Shown one piece after another: positions 37,062-48,865 of a stretch of DNA of 64,000 nucleotides. Positions within the stretch are counted from its first letter, which is position 1; each line of letters begins with the position of its first letter. A model generated the notes under the pieces. The model saw nothing but the letters and a program-made list of their open reading frames with translations, was not told the DNA's origin and did no database searches. The DNA is from Coptis chinensis (Eukaryota > Streptophyta > Magnoliopsida > Ranunculales > Ranunculaceae). Location of the stretch: contig CM027384.1 of assembly GCA_015680905.1 (NCBI GenBank), positions 77,533,501 to 77,597,500 on the forward strand, read 5' to 3'. The position numbers and the translations under genes are program-made.

Positions 37062-38120
37062 TTACTAAGAAGTGGCACAATGATAAGTATGTCGCGGAAT
37101 GTGTTGCAACCTCGAATACATACTTCTAGCTTTGCATGTGACTTTCTTATCCGGTGCAAGCCATCAACTTTTTTGGTTGTGATAACTATCATTGATGGTG
37201 TTTATCCAGAGATGTGACATGCATAACAATCATCTTAAGTTATAAGCAAATCCCCGCTTTGGTCTCATTTGTGTAGTGATATACGTTTGCTAGCTTCTAA
37301 ACAGCTAGGCGGATATTGTTGTTCTTATGCGTAATGCAAGTGTCAGTTAATCCCCCCACAAGTTCAGACTTGACAATCTATCTCAAGGGAGGATGTATAT
37401 GTCTCTCATTTTGCGGGTGAATCAACTGATCCATCCATGCGTTACTCGAGCTCCCAGGGAGGAGGAAGTACCAGTTATGGTTTCTATTAGTATTTCATTG
37501 TTCAATACATATTTGTAATGATGATAGACTTATAATTATCTATTGGTATTAGTAATAGTTGTTGGGTTGTTATATATGTGAGATTTACAGGTTATGACAG
37601 GTTTTGAGATATGATTTGTCGTCCACATTACAAAGGAGGCTCTGTCCGATTTTATTGTAATTGGTCGCATGTATTTTTGAATTTGCTTGGAATTTATGAG
37701 TAACTTAATTTACATATGTTTTTGTATTGGTTGAACATGTTTAAGATCATATTTATTATGTTGTGTGATTGTTGCATTATGAAATTGAGTGTAAGTTTAC
37801 TTGTTTGGTGTTATTGATGAATCGAAATTAAATTGGTTCTAAAAACTTAAATTCTATGCTTCTGCCTCTGTCTTTGATATTACGTATAAAATTAAACGTT
37901 AGTAATTTTTCATTGAATCTAAATCTGAATGAAATTTTAGTGAATCCTTTATCTAACGTAGCAAGCCTCGCTTAATTTGGATTTGTGAGGAGGGAGTTGT
38001 GGTTTCCACAACTTTGGACGTCAGAATTTTCTAACTGCAGAAATCAGGATCTGCGTTAGTTTTGGAGCCACGTTTTCACATAGTTTGGCTGAGAACCCAT
38101 GCTAAACCATGAAAAAATAA
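37062..38120. other. Spacer
   Basis: No recognised gene. It begins with the second 9-bp duplication of the MITE and contains the second copy of the 20-bp phrase noted at 35496. Confidence 0.4.
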
Positions 38121-38502
38121 GACCCATGTTCTAGCTTTCCAACCTAATTGGCCTCGACACATTTAGAGTCCTATGGAGATAGATAGGTATCACAAAGTTT
38201 GGTTGGCAGAAAACCGTGCGTCAGAAATCAGTTTTTGCACACTGTGTTCTACCCTAGTTTTAGTATATTTAGAATGAGATTAAATTTTTGTGTAAAACAT
38301 AAAGAAGTAAGACCAATGTGGTAGATTTCCAACCCAATTGGCCTCGACACATCCAGAATCATGTGGAGATAGATACGGTATCACAAAGTTTGGTTGGCAG
38401 AAAATTGTGCGTCAGAAATCAGTTTCTGCGCACTATGTTCAAGCCTAGTTTTAGTGTGTTTAGAATGAGATTGAGTTTTTGTGTAAAACATAAAGAAGTA
38501 AG
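38121..38502. repeat. 190-bp tandem repeat, two copies plus a partial copy upstream
   Basis: Units begin at 38121 and 38311 and share TTGGCCTCGACACAT, CACAAAGTTTGGTTGGCAGA and GTGCGTCAGAAATCAG. A partial copy (CTGCAGAAATCAGGATCTGC) precedes them. Confidence 0.9.
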
Positions 38503-38776
38503 GTATGCATGTTATCTTTACAACACCAAAAGCCTCATTGCTTTTACATATATGTGGAAAAAGTAGTGCTATCCTGAAAAAAGCCTATAAAAAATTTAGT
38601 TTGCTGAAAATTAGGATTTTTGCCGTTTTCGACATAAGTGTTGGTGTTGTTTAAAATTCCATTTTGATATTTTGAGTTACTGGATCCAACAAGCTCTAGT
38701 GCATTCATTACCCATAAATAATAAATAAATAAAAACAACTTCTTAAAACACACATTATATTAATTTAAAGTAGAAC

Positions 38777-39517
38777 TTACAATAAGAAAAATACAAGATT
38801 GAAATTACAGCATAACATACAGCGAGCTTTGCCTCTTACAATTGCAAAACGAGATTGAAGAACCCCAAATGCTCGTTCAACGTCTTTTCTGTAAGATTCT
38901 TACATCAGCGTAAAAAATTTGTCTCTTCTTGATTTGGGATTTATTTTCACCTTCACTAGTGTAGACAACTGAGGATATATAGCGTCAGCCAAGTAGTAAC
39001 CGACAGTATAGTCCTTATCCATGAGAGAATAGTTTGTCGGAGGGGTCAAACCTAATGTTAGTTTATGAAAAAGATTAGAGTGCCACAAAACATTAACATC
39101 ATTATTAGTACCTGGTAAACTGAAGTAAGCATGTCATATCCCCATGTCGAAAGAAACAATTGCCTCGAGTACAAGAGTTGTTGATCCATATATGTCGTCT
39201 AGTATACTATCCTACCCACTCTATTGGACATGCTCGCCACGTCCAATGCATACAATCTAGACTGCCAAGCATGCCAGGAAAACCTCTTAACTTAACAACA
39301 CGGAGCAATCTGGCAACGTCTTCTTCATTTGGAGATCTCATATATTGTGCACCAAATCTCTCCACCACATGTTTGCAAAACATTTTAATAAAGGAGAGTG
39401 TTGTTGACTGCGCAATACGAAAATAGTAATCCATTGAATCAGTTGGGCTTCCATTTGCTAGCATTTACAATCCACACATTATTTTCCTGAGTGATGACAA
39501 TGCACTGTCATATTTTA
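38777..39517 (-). pseudogene. PIF/Harbinger transposase, C-terminal catalytic part
   Basis: Read on the minus strand from 39517: SALSSLRKIMCGL, an in-frame TAA, then MLANGSPTDSMDYYFRIAQS, RGFPGMLGSLDCMHWTW (first catalytic Asp), GTNNDVNVLWHSNLF (second Asp), YTVGYYLADAIYP, and RKDVERAFGVLQSRFAIVRG (catalytic Glu). The whole DDE triad survives. The C-terminus is lost shortly after RFAIVRG, and in-frame stops occur near 39204 and 38895. Its missing N-terminus is very probably the fragment at 51521-53181: the two together give the normal domain order with only a short gap. Between them lies the Mutator-like element. Confidence 0.9.
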
Positions 39518-39656
39518 TGTTTATTTGTTATTGAATTGCATTATGGGCCAGGGAAAGTTTGTTGATGAAGGGGGTTTGTTTTATAGTAAGGAACAAGTTT
39601 GGTATAATGATGGCTATGATATAGATAAAATATCATATTTCGAGCTAATTGGTAAG

Positions 39657-42390
39657 TGATAACCCGTAAAAACTCAACTAGATTACTCTAACTTAATTCT
39701 TATGGTATCAATTATTTATTTCCTACTCTCACATATATATTCATGCAATATATAGAGTACGAAATCGTTCCACTCTTAACTCTTTAGACTTAAACGAATT
39801 CAACTAATCAAACACAAGGAACAATGGTGAGAATAATGTGTGATGTGAAATTTCTATTCTACGATTATACGATGGATTCAAATAAATCTAAATTCATTAA
39901 ACTAATAAAAATAGGGTTTCGATGGAAGAGAAAGTTATAGAGAAGAGTGATCAATCCACCTAATAACTAGTTTCATGCAATAATCGAATTATTCATTGAA
40001 AAGATATCGTATTTAGGTTTTCACGCAACGATTCAACCTATAGCCTCAACCTTTATCATCCCTAGTAACAACCTACATCTCTATAGTCATTATTACTAAC
40101 ATGTAGGATTATTAAAACCAAGTCTCTTGACTTAATTACAACAATCCCTAGTTTAATTTATCATATGCTTATTTTGGAAGTCATACAATAAACTAAACTC
40201 GTTAAAATACATACACAATTAAATAATTCTACTAAGCAATCTATTCCTCATTAGGTTTCATAATCACTCCCTCTAATGGGGGGATTAACCTAATATCATT
40301 GGATTAATTAAACTAAAATAATAAAAGGAAAACATAATGTAAATTAAACTAAACTTGATTAAACAAAAAGAACAAGTCATTATTGAATAAGTATTAAACT
40401 CTATTAATCTATTTGAACAATAACAATAATAATTCAAAATGAATTAAAACTAATTTAGAACTAAGATTATGAATAACTACTTATCAAATTAAAACAAACT
40501 AATTAATTGAATGTAAAAAACTAGATCTAAAACAAGTTATTGGAACTAATTAATGGAGTCTAACATAATTTTCTAATCTAGATCTAGGTAATCTTAAGAG
40601 TTAACTCTTCTCCATACAAATGGAGGAGACTAGATCCACTTTTTCGTGCATGGGCTGAGGATAGGGGTGGGCAATGGGCCGGGTCGGGCTAGCCCGGCCC
40701 TAAACATTTAAAGCCCTTCAAATATTAGGGCGGGTTCGTCTACCCTAAAGTCAGGTCGGGCCGGGTCCAAGTTTAAACCTCAAGCCCTTTAAGCCCTCTT
40801 TAAAGGCTTTTAGGGCGAGACCTATATATTTTTTTTTTTTTACTAATCGTTTTAAAACTCATTTATATTACAAAATGTACAATAATCTACAAACTCAAAG
40901 TCCAACCAATCTAGTAATAATCTTGTATAAGTCCAAAATTTAAAATGCACATCCACAATCTAATGAACTCAAGTACATCGAGAGTTCGAATTTGTTCTTC
41001 CTTGTACTCAAAACCTCACTAAAATTACATTTTAAATTGAAATACATAGACAAATAATTATATTATCATTTTAACGGAAGAAGTAATATATATAAAGAAG
41101 AAACATAATAGTTTTGGTTAAGGGTCATGGAAGTTGTTAAACTATTTGTAATATCATAAATTATTTCTATAATAGATTCAAACAAATATAATATTACCTT
41201 TCTTCTAATTTAAAAGTGATTCAAGCTTTGTATATGGAAATGAAAATATTGGCTTTTGAACAAGTGATGGAGAAAGGTTTGAGATTACAAATGTCATTTT
41301 TCTGACAAAGGTTGTTTTTTGGTTTCTATGTTACAAATGTCTACTCTGTATTTTGCTTTAATGGTGTGGAAGGAAATCTTTAGTTTTAAACTTGGCTTGG
41401 ATGTGAATAAAAATATAATTTATAAGAAATAAGTGAGAAAAGAAATTGAGAATAATAAGTTATGGACTTTGACTTGATGATCAAAGGAATAAAGTCTTAT
41501 TTTTTATTAGGCTAGTGCTCATTGTTCTTCATGGATGTTAAGTTGACAAGTTTTGTTATATAAGACAAGTTATTGGAAGTACCCTTGGGTGTAAGTGATA
41601 AATTACAAAGGACAATGTTATTTTAATTGAAAATATTTAACAAAGAGTTGGACAATTATGGTATGTGTATTTATAGTGAAAGTGTGAAACAGGGCCGGTT
41701 AGGGCTTGGTTAGGGGTCGGCCTATGTTTTAGAATCTTAGCCAAGCCCCCCTGAAGGCATTAGAGGGTCCGCCAAACTCTGTGAGGGCTTTAGTTGTGAG
41801 GGCTTTATAGGGCTTAGGGTCGGGTCGGTCAGGGCCGGGTTAGGGTCGTTAGGGCCAAATTCCCACCCCTAGCTGAGGAGCCATGTTTTGGGCCGGAAAA
41901 TCGAGCCCAAAACCCAATTTCTTCAGTCCACAAAGGCCTTTTCAAATGGATTTGACTTCCATGGACTTTTTGCCCACTTTTGCTCCTTTGATTGGGTCAA
42001 GGCTTGGACCATTGGAAAGCTCTTTCCGAGACGGTCGTTTTGACATAAGGTAGGCCCAATTCTGAGGTCTGAGTCCAAAGATACGGCCTTCGGAAGTTCT
42101 ATTGACTTTTATGCGTTGTTTCTGCCCGCTTTGACTTTGACTTTTCAGCTTTGACCGGGCTTTAAAATGGCTTTTTCTCCTTAAATCTTGGCCTTTTATC
42201 ATAGAACTTCTTAGCAACCAACCCTTGCTCTTTTATCTCACAAAAGGGGCGCATTTCTGCACATATTCGACTCCAATGCTTGAAATACATAAGAACACGA
42301 TAACAGTACTAACTCTTACTTATTAATCACATAATTGGTCAAAAGCGATATTGTTAAAGGGGTTAAAACTACAGTTTTAGGCTCTTATCA
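39657..42390 (-). mobile_element. Solo LTR (about 1.5 kb plus nested hAT), in the MULE gene
   Basis: In the minus sense it runs from TGATAAGAGCC to CGGGTTATCA. The flanks are GTAAG (39652-39656) and GTATG (42391-42395), a 5-bp duplication with one change; collapsing them restores an open MULE frame across the junction (ELIG then MVKED), which confirms the insertion point. A partial copy of the same family is at 28169-28967. There is no coding content. Confidence 0.88.
40662..41871. mobile_element. Non-autonomous hAT element (1210 bp)
   Basis: Perfect 8-bp duplication GCTGAGGA at 40654-40661 and 41872-41879. Ends are TAGGGGTGGGCAATGG and the inverse of AAATTCCCACCCCTA, with GGGCC-rich subterminal repeats on both sides. 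The centre is AT-rich and non-coding. It is inserted in the solo LTR, so it is younger than that. Confidence 0.92.
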
Positions 42391-44968
42391 GTATGGTGAA
42401 GGAAGACTTGGGATTGACAGATGTGACTAAGATGTATTATTTGGTTCATGGTAAAACATTTAAATCTGGGTTGAGGTTAATTTACAGTGATGAAAACACT
42501 AATCAAATGCTAAAAGATATTGAAGGGCATGGGGTGGTTGAACTGTATATAGAACACAGTGGAAATATTATATTGGAAGCTAATGTTGTTAATAATGACA
42601 CTGTGAGGTCTAGTGATGTTAGTGATTCTGATGATAAGGCCGGCTACAGCTATTAGGCAGTTTCAGATGGAGGAGGATGGGAGTGGTAGTGATATTGATG
42701 TTGCATCACTAGATCACTTGAGTGATGATGATGATGAAGAACTCATAGAGGTGAGAGTGAAGAAGTTAATGGGTAAAAAACTTAGAACTAGGGAGTTATC
42801 TGAAGAACCTAAAATGATTGAACCTCAAGTGAGTCAACCTGAAGTGAGTGAACCTCAAGTATGTGAACCTGATGTGAATATAAATTATGACATAGTGAGT
42901 ATGAAGATTCATCTAATTATGATAGTCCATTTGAGTCAAGTGATGAGGATGGTTTAATTGTTAGGAAGAAACCATAGTATCCAATTTTTAACCCTAACTG
43001 TGACCATTTCTTAGTTCTTCCTGTGTTAGGGATGAGATTTACAAACCATGAAGAACTAAAGCATTTGCTTAGGTGTTATGCTGTAAAGGGGGGGGGGGAT
43101 ATCCTATTCATTTGGAGAAGAGTTCTAGAATGAAGTTTCTTGCTAATTGTGCAGAAGGGTGCTCTAGCTTGGAGACTATGGGCAACTTTTATGCAAAGTG
43201 AAAAAAGTATGCAGATCAAATCTTTAAGAAGTGAGCACAGTTGTGTTAGAGCTTATGATACTAAGGTTGCAACCTCATCATTTTGGTGCAAGATATACAA
43301 AGAGAAGATTATTAGCTCTCCTTCTTGGAAATTGAGTGAGTTTATTCAACATACCAAAGAAACCCACAATGTGGAGGTAACTCTTACTCAAGTCTATAAA
43401 GCAAGGAAGAAGGTTTTAGGTGATGTTGATGCATCTCTAAGAGAACATTATAGTAAGTTACAAAATTATGCTCATGAACTATATATTGAGGTCTAATCTA
43501 AGAAGCACAATCAAAATAGAATCAGATAATGGAAGGTTTCGGAGGATGTATATATGTTTTGAAGGTATAAAATAGGGTTAGCTTGAAGGGTGTAGAAGGG
43601 TTTTGGGTATTGATGGATGTTTTTTGAAGGGTTTCTGCAAGGGTATATTGTTTACTGCAATTGGAATGGATGGGATCAAATAATAGGATGTTCCCTGTAG
43701 CATGGGCAATTGTGGAAAGTGAGAATAAAGATTCATGGTCTTGGTTCTTGAAACTTCTAACATATGACTTGGATATAACTCAAGGCAATGGGGTGACTAT
43801 CATCACAGACCAACAAAAAGGTCTCATTCCTGCAGTTGTAGAGCTGATGCCTTTGGTTAAGCATAGGTGGTGTGCTAGACATATTTATCAAAATTTCAAG
43901 AAGAGTCACAAGAGTAGTCAACTGAAGCAATCATTTTGGCAAGCTTCAAAGTCAGGAACACCACAGGAGTTCAAGCTTGTTATGGATGATATAAAGGCAG
44001 TTAATGTAAGTGCTTATGATTATTTGATGGATCAAAATGTAGTTCAGTGGTCAAGGGCTTTTTTCTTTATATATTTATGTTGTGAATCAGTTGAGAATAA
44101 CATGTGTGAATGCTTTAATGGTTGTATACTGGAAGCAAGACCAAAACCAATCATATCCATATTAGAGCATATCAGGCTATATATAGTGAATATGTTGCAG
44201 AAGCAGAGAGACAATATAGGTATGTAGAATGACCACATATCTCCTAATGTTAGGACAAAGTTGGAGAAAAGCAAAGATGATCACAGGTTCTGGCATTCAC
44301 ACCACCATGGGAATCATAAATATGAAGTGAGACACAATGAACATAGTGCATATTAGGGCTGGCAATGGGTAGGATAAAAACTGATACCCGATCCGGTCCA
44401 AACCAATAAAAGTGGGTTTGGGATAGGTAATTAGCATTTTGGATCGGTTCCGGGCTTGAAAATAAAAACGGACTTTTATTGGATTGGTTCTAGATTAAGT
44501 TTTGATTGAACCATTTTGGACCCGATCCTATTGAAATGAGGTTCAAATTATTCTTGCCGTATATTCCCATTTCCTTCTTTAATGTCCATTTTGTATTATT
44601 TTTTAACATAATAAAAAAGATTGTTTCTATCTATTGAAAAATCTTCCCTTACAAATTTAGATTTCAAATCATCCACCACAAATCATGCAATTAAGATTTG
44701 AATTCCTAACTGTTTAGTGCATATTCCAAAAAAAATCAAAAGGGAATGATATCTTTCCAAGGTGAATTCTCTATAATCATCTATATATACTTCATTCTTT
44801 ACTGCTACCATCACAAGAAAGTAGCAAACAATCCAACGTTTTCTTAATGTAAGCCTATTAGCTAGATTTCATATATTTTAGATACATTATTTTAATTATT
44901 ATTTTAGATCATATTGATAGATACTAATTTATATTACGTTTGACTTGTTTGGTGCAGTGAGTAAAGTT

Positions 44969-47037
44969 ATGAGTAATCCTATTCCCATTGTTGAGAATGC
45001 CACCCCTGTTGAAGCTTCATCTCCACCATCTGGAGTGAAAAGGAAGCTAAGGTCAAAAGTGTGGCATGAATTTGACAAGAAAAAATCATCGGAAGGTAAG
45101 GGCATTGCTACTTGTAAGCATTGTAGGAAGGAGTTTACTGCATGTAATTAAAATGGTACTAGTCATCTAGCAAAACACTTGAAGTCATGTCCTAGAATGA
45201 AAAACAAAGATGTGCTTCAGCCTCTGCTTTTTGCTAATAAGGATATCCATGATGGAACTCATGCTATTGAAGCATTCAAGTTTGATCAAAGTTGAAGCCG
45301 ACTTGATCTAGCATGAATGATAACAAAGCATGAGTATCCATTTTCAATGGTTGATCATGAATTTTTCCGTATTTTCATAAACAATCTTCAGCCACTATTC
45401 AAACTTGTAACAAGAAACACAATCCAAGAGTGATATTTTGACAATATATAGAGTAGAGAAGAAAAGGTTTTACAATTTTCTTGATTATTTTTCTGGTAGA
45501 GTCAGTTTTACTACTGATTTATGGACTTCTGAAACACAAGATGCATATCTTTGTTTGATTGACCATTTCATAGATAACAATTGGAACTTGCAAAAAAAGA
45601 TTTTGAGTTTTGTGTTTATGGAAGCGTCTCACACATCTGATTAGATATCAAGGGTTGTCATGGCATGCTTGCTAGATTGGAATGTGGATAAAAAGGTTAA
45701 CACTATTATTGTTGATAATGCATCTAATAATGATGCAATGTTAACCAAGATTAGAGCCATGCTTAATCGTGATAAGTTGTTAGTCCTCGGGGGAAAGTGT
45801 TTACATGTACATTGTACCACTCACATTCTTAATCTTATTATCAAAGATGGTTTATCTGTTATTGGGTCTGCACTCTCTAAGATTAGAGAGAGTTTCAAGT
45901 TTGTGATGGGAACACCACAAAGAAAACTCAATTGGAAATTTGCAGTCGACCAAGTGAAGGTAGCAACAACAAAACAAATTTGTCTAGATGTTCCAACCAG
46001 GTGGAATTCGACCTATAAAATTCTTAAACGTGCATTGTTGTATCAAGATGCATTATGTTGATTGGAACAGCGGGAGTTCGACTTTTTAACGAACCTAAGC
46101 AAAGAAGATTGGGAAATGGCTAGGGTGATTTCTTGATGTTTGAAGGTGTTCTATGATTCAACAAAGACTCTTTCAGGTATATGGTTCACTAACTACTAAT
46201 TCTTATTAACTAAACTATTTTTTTTTTTTTTACATGTTTTTTTTTTGTTTTAGTTTTATCTCTTTGTTGTTTCAACTTTCAAGTTAGTAATGAATTATTT
46301 GATATACATGCACTGATTATCCCACCGCAAATATGTATTTTGTTGAAGTGTGTAAAATTCATGTGAACTTGCTTCAATGACTAAATTATGAAGATGTATT
46401 GGTGATTCTGATGGCGGAGAAAATGTATGAAAAATTTAAGAAGTATTGGTCTGTTTGTAGTTTGCTTTTAGCTGTTGCAGCTAGTGGTTTTGGATCCTCG
46501 CTTCAAAATAACGTTTGTTCAGTTTTATTATAATCTCATATATGGAGCTGACGGTGAGGTTTATGTTAGTCAAATACGAGGTACTTTGTTTGACTTATAT
46601 AATGAGTATGCTTCAGAGTCCAGTTCAAACTCAAGCACTATTACTCAAGTTTTCCTTTAAGTGAAGCAATGATAGGGATTAGTAAGGACAGGCTAAAAAG
46701 GTTTGAAACATGGTGCCATAATAAGGAGGGTTATGATGGTGCACCACAAAAATCTGAGTTGGAGCAATATTTGGACGAACCCATATTTCCTGCTAATAGT
46801 GAGTTCAAGATACTGAATTGGTGGAAGGTTAATAGTCCAAAGTATCCTATTTTGTCTAAGCTAGCACGTGATGTTCTTAGAATTCCTGTTTCATTAGTCC
46901 CATCTGAATCAACTTTCAGCACTAGTGGCAGGGTGTTCAACGAGTACCGTTCTTGCTTGACTCCAGATACATTGCAAGCTCTTATTTGTGCACAAAATTG
47001 GTTGAATTCGGATACTGGAGGTATGTATCAATTTTAA
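44969..47037 (+). pseudogene. hAT transposase (BED finger, Ac/RICESLEEPER type), degenerate
   Basis: The ATG at 44969 starts MSNPIPIVENATP. A BED zinc finger follows: KVWHEFDKK, ATCKHCRKEF, then TSHLAKHLKSC with an in-frame TAA inside. The catalytic region shows VSFTTDLWTS, TIIVDNASNND (Asp), HVHCTTHILNLIIKDGL and DVPTRWNSTYKIL. The C-terminal dimerisation domain at 46669-47037 reads LNWWKVNSPKYPILSKLARD, SLVPSESTFSTSGRV and ALICAQNWL. Numerous stops and frameshifts (for example near 45148, 45295, 45430, 45642 and 46059) and a degenerate stretch of about 400 bp near 46100-46470 interrupt it. Hence the element is no longer autonomous. Confidence 0.92.
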
Positions 47038-47451
47038 AAGTTTACTATGTCAAATTATATATGATATCAGTTTTCTCAAGTTGGTTTTTTACTTGATAAA
47101 GTAGCTTCTTTCACTGTTCAAATAACACACATGGATGTCGACAACGAAACGGTGGCTTTGATGAACTAGGTTGGTGGGGCTTGGACTAGAGGATGGTTTG
47201 GAAGTTGTTGATTATAGGAACATCAAGTTTTTTTTTGTGAGCAGGAACAAGTTAATAAGGGATGTATGCAGTTCCTAGCACGTTATTTATTATTATTTTT
47301 TTCAATAAACAAGAGTGTTTTTTTAATAAACAAGAGTGGGCGTAGAGTGCAAGATTGTAAGCTCTTATATTGGTTTTTTCATTGAGTAATGGAAATTTTC
47401 TTCTTTTATTTATGTGTTGCTTTTTTTATTTCTGTGCATTGCTTATATTTA

Positions 47452-47526
47452 GACAAAGAAGGTATTCCACCTGATCAATAGAGATTAATCTTTGCTGGAA
47501 AGCAACTAGAAGATGGACGTACTTTA
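47452..47526 (+). pseudogene. Captured ubiquitin gene fragment inside the hAT element
   Basis: Twenty-five codons in one frame read DKEGIPPDQ, a TAG, then RLIFAGKQLEDGRTL. This is ubiquitin residues 32-56 with Gln41 (CAG) changed to a stop. The piece is preceded by a T-rich tract ending TATATTTAG, which looks like a 3' splice site, so genomic (intron-bearing) rather than cDNA sequence may have been taken. It lies between the transposase stop and the right end, and homology ends after Leu56. It cannot make ubiquitin. RUB1 is excluded by the DQ and QLEDGRTL wording. Confidence 0.88.
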
Positions 47527-48598
47527 AGGTTATTGGTTCCAATTACAAAAGACCTGGTCCACCCGGTCCAAATTAAGGTTATTTGTTCCGAACGGATCGG
47601 GTCCGGAATCAAGAAAAAAAATTTAGTCCGGTTCTGGTTCTCAATTTCAAATTTTCATTTGGGTCTGGTACGGTTCTGGATCTACACTGTTGAAAAGTGG
47701 AACAGTTCTGGATTTTCAAATATCCGGACAAATCCAACCCATTGCTAGCCCTAGTGCATATATAGTTGATTTTAAGAATCAAACTTGTGCATCCAGAATG
47801 TGGGATCTCAAGGGAATACCTTGTTCACATGCAGTAGTTTCTGCTATTTACCAGTTGAAAGATAATCCAGATAAGTATGTCATTGAGTGGTATAAAGTTG
47901 AGAAAATGAGAAAGGCTTATGAACATTTCCTTGTGCCTATCAATGGGGAGAAACTGTGGCCAAGACCAGATTTGCATGTCTTACTACCACCTACACAAAG
48001 AAGGATGCCTAGTAGACCTAAGAAATGTAGAAGAAATGAACCAAATGAAGAAACTTAGAGGACTGGAGTCTGTAGAATTGGGAGGCAAATGAAGTGCTCC
48101 AACTGCCATAATGTTAGTCACAACAGGAAAACTTGTCCAACACTTGTAAGTATTTATTTTTCCATATATGTTGTATTTTCTTTTTGTTTTGTTTTCCATG
48201 TATGCATGTATTTTATTTTTGTTTTGTTATATATTGTATTGTTATAGGTTAATGTGCCTGTGGAGTCAACTGAAGCAATGGAGTCAGCTGAAGCAATGGA
48301 GTCAATTCCACCAATGGAGTCAGTAGCACCACCAATAGAGTCACAACCAAGGCAATCAAGAAGAAAACACTCAACACCAATGGAGTCAGTAGCAACACCA
48401 ATGGAGTAAGTAACACCACCAACAACACCAATGGAGTCAGTAGCAACATCAATGGAGTCAGTAGCACCAATGGAGTCACAACCAAGGCAATCAAGAAGAA
48501 GACACTCAACGCCAAGGGAGGCAGTACCAAGTAGGGAGGCAACACTAAGGGAAAAACCACCTACAAGGGCATCAAGTTCTACAAAATCACCTCCATTA

Positions 48599-48854
48599 GG
48601 CTTAGTCCAATGGCTCCCTATCCCCTTAAAAATAGAGCTAAAGTCAACAGATTTTACTCTTTATCATTAATTCCCTCTGTATATATACAAAGGATTTTAC
48701 TCTCTATTTGTATTTTACTCTGTATATATAGAGAGTAAAATAAGGATAGAGAGTAAAATATTTTGTATATATACAGAGGAAATTAATGATAAAGCGTAAA
48801 ATCTGTTGACTTTAGCTCTACTTTTAAGGGGATAGGGAGCCATTTGACTCAGCC
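48599..48854. mobile_element. Tourist-like MITE (256 bp, TTA target duplication)
   Basis: The two halves are inverted copies of about 100 bp (GGCTTAGTCCAATGGCTCCC on the left, the inverse of GGGAGCCATTTGACTCAGCC on the right). TTA is duplicated at 48596-48598 and 48855-48857, as for PIF/Harbinger MITEs. It interrupts the MULE C-terminal repeat region, and the repeat frame continues on both sides. The centre is TATATA-rich, so a transcript would fold into a long hairpin. Confidence 0.92.
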
Positions 48855-48865
48855 TTAGTGCCAAG

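Larger units (their letters stand above)
44354..47753 (+). mobile_element. hAT transposon (3.4 kb) with complete ends
   Basis: Perfect 8-bp duplication GTGCATAT at 44346-44353 and 47754-47761. Ends are TAGGGCTGGCAATGGGT on the left and CCCATTGCTAGCCCTA on the right, that is, inverted repeats of about 16 bp. Subterminal regions share a GGTTC/GGTCC-rich texture. It holds a decayed BED/dimerisation-type transposase and a ubiquitin fragment. It sits in the MULE transposase just before the SWIM finger, and removing it with one 8-bp copy joins the MULE frame correctly. Confidence 0.95.
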
